Positions 29,680-36,487 of a DNA stretch of 64,000 nucleotides are shown piece by piece. The notes under the pieces are model-generated. The model saw only the letters and a program-made list of their open reading frames with translations. It was not told the DNA's origin and did not search any database. The translations under genes and the position numbers were made by a program. The stretch is taken from assembly GCA_016794365.1 (NCBI GenBank), contig JAEUKB010000028.1:186001-250000 (forward strand). Reading direction: 5' to 3'. The stretch is from Myxococcales bacterium. Lineage in GTDB: Bacteria; Myxococcota_A; Polyangia; Palsa-1104; JAEUJZ01. Each line of letters starts with the position of its first letter. Position 1 is the stretch's first letter.

Positions 29680-30195
29680 ATGCTCAGCATCGAGTTTCGC
29701 AAACTGCTCGAGGTGCTCAGCCAAGCCGGTGCCGAGTTTATCGTCGTCGGTGGCTGCGCTGCCGTCCTGCAAGACGTGCCGATTTCGACGTTTGACCTCG
29801 ACATTGTTCACAGGCGGACGCCCGAAAACATCGATCGCCTGCTGTCGGTCCTCGCGACGCTCGACGCACACTTCTATCCCGACTTCGCCCGTCGCAAGTT
29901 GCCGCCGCGAGCGTCGGACCTAGCCGGGCGTGGTCACATCCTGCTATCGACAAAGCTAGGACGCCTCGATGTGCTGTGCGAGCTGACCGGCGAGCGTGGC
30001 TACGCCGAGCTACTGCCCCACACGACCGAAATTCGACTGCCGTCTAAGATCTACTGGAAACAACATCCACGCATCTTTCTGCTCATCCAATACGCCCTGA
30101 GAGATGATGTCTCTGATTTCTGCGTCAGGCAGCTGTTCAGTTATAGATCCTCGGATTTTCGTAAATTCGGTATCTGGTCTAAACTTTTCTACTAA
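29680..30195 (+). pseudogene. Nucleotidyltransferase-like protein, probably 3'-truncated
   Basis: The first 120 residues match the pol-beta-type nucleotidyltransferase fold seen in AbiEii-like and related proteins: AEFIVVGGCAAVLQ (GG loop), TFDLDIV (DxD pair) and RLDVL (third acidic strand). The usual following part, a conserved DLxxLIxxK helix, is missing. After TTEIRLPS (about base 30045) the sequence turns AT-rich and the residues become basic and aromatic with no family match, ending at 30195 on the opposite strand of the phosphorylase-like gene. The AT-rich DNA probably entered this gene. No remainder was found on its far side. Confidence 0.6.
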
Positions 30196-31878
30196 TCTCC
30201 GAAGAGAGAATTCAAACGCTTCGCGAAGAATCCGTTCGGCTTCTATCGCATTTCCACTGCGCGACGAACGAACAGCTTCTGACATCTTCGTCTTGAAATC
30301 ATCGAAATAAGAATGGTGCTTCATTTCAATAATTTCATTCCAGGATAATTTGCCAACATTGGGAACTAAATATTGGAGAGTTGATCCTAGGGAGTATGCA
30401 TTATCTCGCAAAGACGTTCTAAGAAAGCAAGAACGGAGAGCACAATACTCAAACTCTTCACCAATAAATGCCAGGCGTTCTTCTCTGAGTCGAAACCAGA
30501 GCCCCAAAGTATGACACGTATAAATTGATAATTTTTCAATTTCCAATTCAACATATCCATCGTCGAGATCTGCCTTAATTCGATCGCGAAAATAGTCAAC
30601 AATTCCAGATTTTACCCTGCTAAACATTCGACCTGCCTCGGTGTCCTTTTTGTAAAGATATTCATAAATATCAAATTTGTATTCTGGAACCAGTTCAGAT
30701 ACAGATCTGAATTGAGAATTCAAAAATTTACGTGTATCTAATTTTATTGAAGAATCAGCATCACAGATCATATCAACATCAACTGAGGACTGACTTCGTT
30801 GATATGGCCATTGAGATATCAATTCATCAAAAATTAGAGCGTAAATTTTTGCCTCATCTGTCAATACGAAGTCACAGCAGAGAGTCTGTTCAGACACAAG
30901 GCTTCGCAACATAAAGGAGGAGGTATTCGCCTTTGATGTATCATCCGAGCCAGACCATTCGATTCTCGGTGCATGGCTCCTTGGTGTATTGCGACGAGCC
31001 CGAAGTAATGCGGCAGCAAAGGAAGCGGCTGTGGCAGCTGCATAAGCACTCCATGCATTATCTCGGAGCAAACCAACCATATCACTTATTCCCCGAATGC
31101 TAATCCATGCATAGATACGATTCTCCCTTTCTGAAGCGTTATGTACACCAATTGTTTCCATATCGACTGCACTTAACGGATCTGACAATATACCCGAACT
31201 CATCAATTTATTCACATTTCTAGCAAGCTTTGATAGCTCATCCTTGACAAAGTACCCGCCAGACGCGATGGTCCCAGTGTGCACCATTGGTCGATTTCGT
31301 TCCCTAAGACGTGTTAAACTGCCTTGACATCTTTTCACCCATTCTTCTGGGACATTTACTAATCCTTGCATTAAATTATCAACATTGGGTCGAGAAATGC
31401 CAATATTTTCGCCAGTTGCCCAGTTTTCATCAATATGGCGTAAGCTATCAAGGAGTTTCTGTGCCTGAGAATGAAGGGAGAAAGGCTTCTCTTTTACCCG
31501 TAAAATCCGCCCTGGCAGCAGTTCTCCGCGACTAATATCAAGACCTCCAGATGAGATGACTACATCCCCAAGACCAAGTGACAGGTCATCACGCGGAACA
31601 CCACCCCCTATTCCGACTGTAAGTGTAAGATCGGGTGAAATTTCATCAATAGCAGTATTCATAACCTGCTGTGCTGCTGCTGGTCCTTCCCCACACCTGA
31701 CCATCGCGATTACGGATGGGTTGTCATCGTCTCTGGTGATCTCAGAGATCCAATAGTCTAGGCATCCTGCTGCTTGGTCGGAAATAGGGAACCTCTTCTC
31801 TAGTTCGGCTATCTCATCTTGTGTTCTCACTGCAATGATCAAGACATCTACGATGCCTCGCAGTTTTTTGATAGTCAT
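30010..31878 (-). CDS. Nucleoside-phosphorylase-domain (PNP/MTAN) protein with unknown C-terminal domain; candidate immune effector
   Basis: 622 residues. Residues 10-295 form a PNP/MTA-SAH-nucleosidase domain: VDVLIIAVRTQDE, TVGIGGGVPRDD (87-98), LGDVVISSGG, HTGTIASGGYFVKDE and catalytic-type VDMETIGV (Glu241) with RGISD (Asp266). Residues 300-620 are a separate, mostly helical domain that I cannot assign. PNP domains fused to other domains are known effectors in bacterial antiphage and NLR-like systems, where some cleave ATP. Codon use and base composition are clearly AT-rich (line 30481-30540 has 21 G/C in 60). The last 10-15 residues are read antisense through the nucleotidyltransferase gene, so the native C-terminus may be altered. 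Confidence 0.75.
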   Translation of the reverse strand: MTIKKLRGIVDVLIIAVRTQDEIAELEKRFPISDQAAGCLDYWISEITRDDDNPSVIAMVRCGEGPAAAQQVMNTAIDEISPDLTLTVGIGGGVPRDDLSLGLGDVVISSGGLDISRGELLPGRILRVKEKPFSLHSQAQKLLDSLRHIDENWATGENIGISRPNVDNLMQGLVNVPEEWVKRCQGSLTRLRERNRPMVHTGTIASGGYFVKDELSKLARNVNKLMSSGILSDPLSAVDMETIGVHNASERENRIYAWISIRGISDMVGLLRDNAWSAYAAATAASFAAALLRARRNTPRSHAPRIEWSGSDDTSKANTSSFMLRSLVSEQTLCCDFVLTDEAKIYALIFDELISQWPYQRSQSSVDVDMICDADSSIKLDTRKFLNSQFRSVSELVPEYKFDIYEYLYKKDTEAGRMFSRVKSGIVDYFRDRIKADLDDGYVELEIEKLSIYTCHTLGLWFRLREERLAFIGEEFEYCALRSCFLRTSLRDNAYSLGSTLQYLVPNVGKLSWNEIIEMKHHSYFDDFKTKMSEAVRSSRSGNAIEAERILREAFEFSLRRLVEKFRPDTEFTKIRGSITEQLPDAEIRDIISQGVLDEQKDAWMLFPVDLRRQSNFGRVGQ

Positions 31879-32120
31879 CGATCCTCCATCTGAGAACGGA
31901 TATGTGAGTTGGAATGTAAACGCGATTTTCGCAGCATGGTCAGGAATACCGATCAGCAGTCGTCGATGACAACAGACTGTTTTGACCAGACTCTATTTCC
32001 TAGCGCACGTTAACGCACTTTTTCCGTACCTCCTACCTGGAAAAAAGGCGTTCTGGTATTCGCCTCCTTCACATCGAGTCTTGGTAAAATAGATGTGTTT
32101 TCCGCTCGACGCTTGGCGAA

Positions 32121-32342
32121 GTGGTCGCGGTAGCCGTAACCGGATTGGCGACATCGTATTTGTGTGCGAACACACTTACCCAAGCGCATATGACCGAGCG
32201 GATTTGGCTATTGGTTCTTCTAATACCCCCTGCCGTTGGAGGAATAGCGTGCAGCCTGCTGCGCTCGCGCTGCGCGGGATTCCACTTTGCAGATCGTGCG
32301 GATGGAAGCGAACGGATGGCGAAGTCAAGCCAAATCGACTAG
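32121..32342 (+). CDS. Possible small membrane protein (weak)
   Basis: 73 codons from GTG 32121 encode two hydrophobic stretches (VVAVAVTGLATSYLC and IWLLVLLIPPAVGGIACSLL) and a basic tail. No ribosome-binding site is clear, and the open frame extends upstream without a better start, to a stop at 32085. It may be a remnant of a longer membrane gene carried by the insertion. Family unknown. Confidence 0.25.
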   Translation: MVAVAVTGLATSYLCANTLTQAHMTERIWLLVLLIPPAVGGIACSLLRSRCAGFHFADRADGSERMAKSSQID

Positions 32343-32511
32343 CGCATGAGCGTTTTTGATGATCACTGGATTGTCACCGACACCAGATCGGATGTGCGCC
32401 AAAGCGGGCGGAATCCCCATGATCACCTTCCATTCCCTGTCAAGTTTCATTGTGTAGCCACATATCCAGAATGTAATCAGAATCACCGATAAATTTTAGC
32501 CTCTGTCATCT

Positions 32512-32532
32512 TTTACCAGGCGTTTACCAGGC
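32512..32532. repeat. Tandem 10-bp repeat TTTACCAGGC near the right end of the insertion
   Basis: TTTACCAGGC lies at 32512-32521 and 32523-32532, one base apart and 45 bp from the right junction. It could be a recombinase- or regulator-binding repeat of the element end; no copy is evident at the left end. Confidence 0.35.
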
Positions 32533-32577
32533 TATATTTTACGGGATTCTGAGGGAAGCATAGGTTTTTGGTTGACA

Positions 32578-33780
32578 GATTTGAAGCCGGACAATGTGAT
32601 TATTGTGCCGGATTCGGAGGCGCCGGGTGGGGAGCGGGCCAAGGTGCTCGACTTTGGCATCGCGAAGATTAGCGATCAGCAGGCGACGGGCCTGACCCAA
32701 ATGGGCGAGGTGATGGGCACGCCGCGCTACATGTCGCCGGAGCAGTGCAAAGGCTCGGGTCAGGTTGACGCGAAGACGGACGTGTACGCGCTCGGGATCA
32801 TCATGTTCATCATGCTGACCGGCAAGGCACCCTTCGACGCAGAAGGCACGGGCGCGCTGATGGCGATGCACATCTATCACGAGCCGCCGAAGCTGCGCGA
32901 TCTCGAGCCGAAAGTGCCGCCGAAGGTCGAAGAGCTGGTGCTGCAAATGCTGGCCAAAAAAGCCGACGAGCGCCCGTCGATGGCGGACGTGGTGGCGCGG
33001 CTCGGACAGCTCGGCGGTCAGAGCCTGGCGACGGGAGCCATGCCGGTCCTGCGGCTGCAAGACATCCAGCAAGCGCAGCAGATGATGCAGCAGAACGCGC
33101 AGATGCAGTCGGGTGCCTATCCGATGATGCAGGCGGCGATGATGCAAGGCGGCTACCCTGGCATGCAGCAGGGCATGCACGGACAGCCAGGGCTCCATCC
33201 GGGCTATCAGCAGGGCTCGCCGATCCACAACCAGCAGAGCGGACAGGTGATCAATCCAGGGCCCGCTGAAAATACCGGGCCGAATACCTCGTCGCGTCCG
33301 TCGCTGCTTGGTGTGGGACAGACTCACGATCCGACGCGGATGGGCGGTGGTCGATCCGGGTTCAAGCGGCTGCTGATTCCCGTCACAATGGCGACGGTGC
33401 TGTCGGTGGTTGGCATCGTGTTCGTGCTGCGTAGCGGAAACTCTGACCCGCCACCGACGCGAGTGACCAAGCCCGCAGCGCCCAAGCACATCGTCTGGGA
33501 GATCAAGACCGATCCGCCCGGTGTGCAGGTGATTCGTACGTCGGATGACTCGGTGCTGGGTCAAACGCCGTGGCGGTCTGAGCAGAGTCCGACGGGAGGC
33601 AAGGTCGGCGTGATCCTGCGCATGCCCGGCTACACGGACAAGTCGGTGGTGCTCGAGCGAGATCAGGACTTTAGCCAAGAGTTCAAGCTCGAGTCGGCAC
33701 CGCCGCCGCCGCCGCAAAAGCCGACCAAGACCAAGGCGAAGAAGAAGAAGAAAGACGACGAGTTCGCGCCGGTGAAGTAG
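32578..33780 (+). pseudogene. Ser/Thr protein kinase, 3' part (catalytic loop to PEGA-like tail)
   Basis: 400 codons continuing the kinase cut at 29151: DLKPDN, activation segment start VLDFGIAK, GTPRYMSPEQC, then the C-lobe to about residue 150. A Gln/Met/Gly-rich linker (MMQQNAQMQ, GMQQGMHGQPG) follows, then one transmembrane helix (LIPVTMATVLSVVGIVFVL) and an extracytoplasmic PEGA-like domain (WEIKTDPPGVQVI, LGQTPW, VGVILRMPGY) with a Lys-rich end. The layout fits a receptor kinase of Myxococcota. A TTG at 32572 could start translation, but the fragment lacks the ATP lobe. Confidence 0.88.
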
Positions 33781-35334
33781 TTAGCGAGCGTAGTCCGTCG
33801 AGCGCGTCTCTCGGATGACACAGACGCGAACCTGACCGGGATAGGTCGCTTCTTCTTCGATCTTGCGCGTGATGTCGCGGGACAGAAGAATCGCTTGCTC
33901 GTCGGAGATTTTGTCGTTTTCGACCAGAATCCGCAGCTCGCGACCGGCTTGAATCGCGTAGGCTTTGTCCACGCCCGCGATGCTCTGACACAGCTTTTCC
34001 AGGTTGGTGAGCCGCTGAATGTACGACTCCAGCTGTTCTCGACGAGCACCCGGACGCGCATTCGACAGCACGTTGGCGGCATCGACCAGATAATCGAGTG
34101 CGCTCGCTGGAGCCCGCTCGCCGTGATGCGAAGCCACTGCATCGACCACTTTTTGCGGCTCGCCGAGCTTCTTACACAGCGACGCACCCACCGTCGCGTG
34201 CGAGCCTTCGGTATCCTGATCCACCGCGCGTCCGATGTCGTGCAAAAGCCCCGCGCGACGCGCCAGCTTGACGTTGATGTTTAGCTCCGCCGCCATCGCT
34301 CCCGCGAGCCAGCCCACCTCGATGCTGTGCTGAAGCAGGTTTTGCGCGCCCGCCGTGCGGAACTTCAGCTTGCCCAGCGTCTTGAGCAGCTCGGGATGCA
34401 TCTTGTGCAGACCCAGATCGAACGCCGCTTGCTCGCCCGCTTCTTTGCAGAGCTGATCGATCTCTTCGGATGCTTTTTGCACCGCTTCTTCGATCCGCGT
34501 CGGATGAATCCGTCCGTCGGCAATCAGTCGAGTCAGCGCCAGCTTGGCAATTTCCCGTCGGACCGGATTGAAACAGGAAATGATCACCGCTTCGGGAGTA
34601 TCGTCGATGATCAGATCGATTCCCGTCGCAGCTTCCAGCGCACGAATGTTTCGTCCTTCGCGACCGATGATCCGTCCCTTCATATCGTCTGACGGAAGCG
34701 GCACGACACTGACGGTCTTTTCGGCGATGTACTCACTCGCGTAGCGCTGCACCGCCGTGCTCAGGATCATCTTGGCGCGCTCTTCGGCTTGCTGACGGAA
34801 TTCTTCTTCGATGCGCTTGACATCGATCGCCGCTTGACGACGAGCATCATCCCGCACTTCATCCGCCAGCTTGGACCGAGCCTGCTCGACGGAAAGTCCA
34901 GCGATTTGTTCCAGCCGCTTCGCCGCCTGTTCCGCCAGCTCTTCAGCGCGCTTGGCGGCTTGCTCGGCGGACTGTTCGCGGTTTGAAATGTTGCGCTCTC
35001 GACGAGACTGCTCTTCTTCCCGAGAGGCCAGGATCTCTGCCTTGCGCGTCTGCGCGGCCTCTTGCTTGCCAAGCCGCTGCGACTCTCGTTCCAGCTCGTC
35101 TCGACGAGAACGTAGCTCTGCCTCGGCGGTTTCTTGCGCCCGTAGCAGCAGCTCTTTGGATTCCACCTGCGCGTCTCGCTTGATCTGGTCCGCTTCATTG
35201 CGGGCTGAATCAAGCAGCTGCTGACGCATGTCTTCGGCCTGTTCTCCTCTCGGTGCGGGAGACAGCCGCTGCGCCAGCACAACGCCCAGGACAACCCCCA
35301 AGATACAGAGGGCAATTCCTATGGCGATCGTCAC
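33781..35334 (-). CDS. rny: Ribonuclease Y
   Basis: 517 residues: N-terminal membrane anchor (IGIALCILGVVLGVVLA), a long coiled coil rich in Ala/Glu/Arg, a KH domain with DMKGRIIGREGRNIRALE, and an HD domain with GLLHDIGRAVD and VDAVASHHGE. It is a membrane-attached endoribonuclease that starts mRNA decay. GTG 35334 has GAGGAGG seven bases upstream and overlaps the end of fthC by four bases, so the genes are translationally coupled. The 3' end touches the kinase remainder (convergent, no gap). Confidence 0.95.
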   Translation of the reverse strand: MTIAIGIALCILGVVLGVVLAQRLSPAPRGEQAEDMRQQLLDSARNEADQIKRDAQVESKELLLRAQETAEAELRSRRDELERESQRLGKQEAAQTRKAEILASREEEQSRRERNISNREQSAEQAAKRAEELAEQAAKRLEQIAGLSVEQARSKLADEVRDDARRQAAIDVKRIEEEFRQQAEERAKMILSTAVQRYASEYIAEKTVSVVPLPSDDMKGRIIGREGRNIRALEAATGIDLIIDDTPEAVIISCFNPVRREIAKLALTRLIADGRIHPTRIEEAVQKASEEIDQLCKEAGEQAAFDLGLHKMHPELLKTLGKLKFRTAGAQNLLQHSIEVGWLAGAMAAELNINVKLARRAGLLHDIGRAVDQDTEGSHATVGASLCKKLGEPQKVVDAVASHHGERAPASALDYLVDAANVLSNARPGARREQLESYIQRLTNLEKLCQSIAGVDKAYAIQAGRELRILVENDKISDEQAILLSRDITRKIEEEATYPGQVRVCVIRETRSTDYAR

Positions 35335-35975
35335 GATACGTCCTCCTCAGCGGACCGGAGCACACTCGCCCTGGCTCCAGTCGCCAGTTTTTGCGTCGGT
35401 GTGATGACAAAATCGACGGGCTCATCACATGCTTCGACGGGGATTTCAGAAAGTAGCTGAAAGTCATAGCCAATGCCGACGCGAACCGCCAAGGGCGACT
35501 TCCGCAGCGTCGCGTCGTAAAAGCCCTTGCCTTGACCGATCCGTCGCCCACAGCGATCGAAACCGAGTCCTGGCACCACAAACACGTCGATCGGTGGAGC
35601 AAGCTGCGCCGATGGATCAGGCTCAAGCAAGTCAAAGCCCGACGGAATCAGCGCACTACGACTGGTGATATGAAACGTCAGCGTCGGTGGATTCATGCTG
35701 GCCACACGCGGATAGCTGACGACGGTATCGGCAGCAAGCTGACCGACAAGCTGCGACGGATCCAACTCTCTGCCTCTGGCTTCGTAGACGGCAACGCTGC
35801 GCGCACTGGCCAGCGCTGGCACAGAGAGCGCCGCTTGTGCAACCTGCTGTGCAGCGACGAGAGATTCTGTACTCCCGACGACAAAGCCAAGCTCTTTACG
35901 CAGCCGACGAAGATGCTCTCGCAGCAGAGCCTTTTGCCGCTGTTTGGACTGGGATTCGGTGCTTGCAAACGTCAC
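35331..35975 (-). CDS. fthC: 5-formyltetrahydrofolate cyclo-ligase
   Basis: 214 residues with the family elements: QKALLREHLRRLRKELG (Arg/Lys-rich N-terminal helix), AVYEARGRELDPSQL, LIPSGFDLLEPDP, and the ATP/folate loop VVPGLGFDRCGRRIGQGKGFYD, ending VGIGYDFQLLSEIPVEACDEP. It turns 5-formyl-THF into 5,10-methenyl-THF. It lies between zapA (8-bp gap) and rny (4-bp overlap), an arrangement found in several deltaproteobacteria, where a 6S RNA is often nearby; none is seen here. Confidence 0.93.
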   Translation of the reverse strand: MTFASTESQSKQRQKALLREHLRRLRKELGFVVGSTESLVAAQQVAQAALSVPALASARSVAVYEARGRELDPSQLVGQLAADTVVSYPRVASMNPPTLTFHITSRSALIPSGFDLLEPDPSAQLAPPIDVFVVPGLGFDRCGRRIGQGKGFYDATLRKSPLAVRVGIGYDFQLLSEIPVEACDEPVDFVITPTQKLATGARASVLRSAEEDVS

Positions 35976-35983
35976 CTGATCAC

Positions 35984-36277
35984 CTAGCCCTTACTCGGAG
36001 AATCGGCCTGTCGCCGAAGGTAATCGAGCATCCGCTTGGCATGGTCGCGAACCTGTGAGCGAAGCGTTCGCTGCGCGCCGCGCTCGTGCTCTAGCTCATC
36101 TGCCAACTGAAGAGCGGTAAGGACCATGTCCGATTGGGTTGCGACTTGTCGATTGCCAAGGAGCGCTGAGACGCGCCCGTTCACCATTTCTGCCAACGAC
36201 TGAACGTACGCTTCGTCAGCATCGCTACGGACTTGGTACGGCTGACCGGCGATGTGGACTTTTATCGTACGCTTCAC
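35984..36277 (-). CDS. zapA: Cell division protein ZapA-like
   Basis: 97 residues from GTG 36277: VKRTIKVHIAGQPYQVRSDADEAYVQSLAEMVNGRV is the ZapA N-terminal fold, followed by a coiled-coil helix (DMVLTALQLADELEHERGAQ). It bundles FtsZ at midcell. The open frame extends to 36361, but a strong promoter at 36288-36315 lies inside that extension, so GTG 36277 is the better start and the mRNA would be nearly leaderless. It heads the zapA-fthC-rny operon. Confidence 0.82.
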   Translation of the reverse strand: MKRTIKVHIAGQPYQVRSDADEAYVQSLAEMVNGRVSALLGNRQVATQSDMVLTALQLADELEHERGAQRTLRSQVRDHAKRMLDYLRRQADSPSKG

Positions 36278-36287
36278 AGCAGGTGCG

Positions 36288-36315
36288 ACAATATCGAGAG
36301 GAGCGCCAATGTCAA
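36288..36315 (-). promoter_or_regulatory. Sigma70-type promoter of the zapA-fthC-rny operon
   Basis: On the minus strand TTGACA (36310-36315, perfect -35) is followed by a 16-bp spacer and TATTGT (36288-36293, four of six -10 positions). The predicted start of transcription lies only a few bases upstream of the zapA GTG at 36277. A leaderless or very short-leader mRNA is therefore predicted. Confidence 0.6.
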
Positions 36316-36487
36316 GGTGTCGTGTCACTCGGCCGTTACACGGTGCAACGCATAGACACAAAGCCGCACCAAGCCCTCCGCCAAGCTGAGTCGATTCCTT
36401 GGTTTTTATGTGATCTGTATTACTTAATTTTCATTTGATAAACTCCTCGGACCGTCTCTTGTCACTTAACCAGCCTTAGGAGGGCAC

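Larger units (their letters stand above)
29152..32577. mobile_element. 3426-bp insertion splitting the kinase gene
   Basis: The kinase frame breaks after Arg (codon 29149-29151) and resumes at the Asp codon 32578-32580, so excision restores IIHRDLKPDN without loss of a base. AGA occurs at 29151-29153 and 32577-32579, consistent with a 3-bp target duplication, although three bases can match by chance. I find no terminal inverted repeats, transposase, integrase or intron/intein features. The inside is a mosaic: a short left flank, a GC-rich two-gene part (29373 to about 30045), an AT-rich gene (to 31878) and a mixed right part. It may be a non-autonomous element or an island whose mobility genes are lost. 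Confidence 0.75.
31879..32577. other. Right part of the insertion, no confident gene
   Basis: 699 bp between the start of the phosphorylase-like gene and the kinase remainder. The first 200 bp are AT-rich and should hold the promoter of the minus-strand gene. The middle (about 32100-32345) is more GC-rich and has one weak membrane-protein frame. The last 230 bp are AT-rich without coding signal, and contain the 10-bp direct repeats near 32512. I see no integrase, transposase, attachment core or structured RNA I can name. Confidence 0.5.

Noticed and set aside
32325..32450. 41-codon minus-strand frame containing AHIRSGVGDNPVII
   Set aside because: It reads like plausible protein but has no ribosome-binding site, no recognised family and is short; it may be a remnant of a lost gene in the insertion.
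29152..32577. Intein or group I/II intron at the kinase catalytic loop
   Set aside because: There is no continuous in-frame reading through the insert, no intein blocks or homing endonuclease, the 5' end lacks a GTGYG start and no domain V-like hairpin is evident near the 3' end.
29152..32577. Assembly chimera joining unrelated contigs
   Set aside because: The exact reconstruction of the kinase codons on both sides is hard to produce by chance. It is not excluded without reads, so the check is listed with the finding.
32539..33717. Antisense frame opposite the kinase 3' part
   Set aside because: His/Arg-rich shadow without motifs; the plus strand carries DLKPDN, DFGIAK and the PEGA-like domain.
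35975..36480. 6S RNA next to zapA/fthC
   Set aside because: The zapA-fthC gap is 8 bp and the region upstream of zapA shows no long double-stranded RNA with a central bubble.
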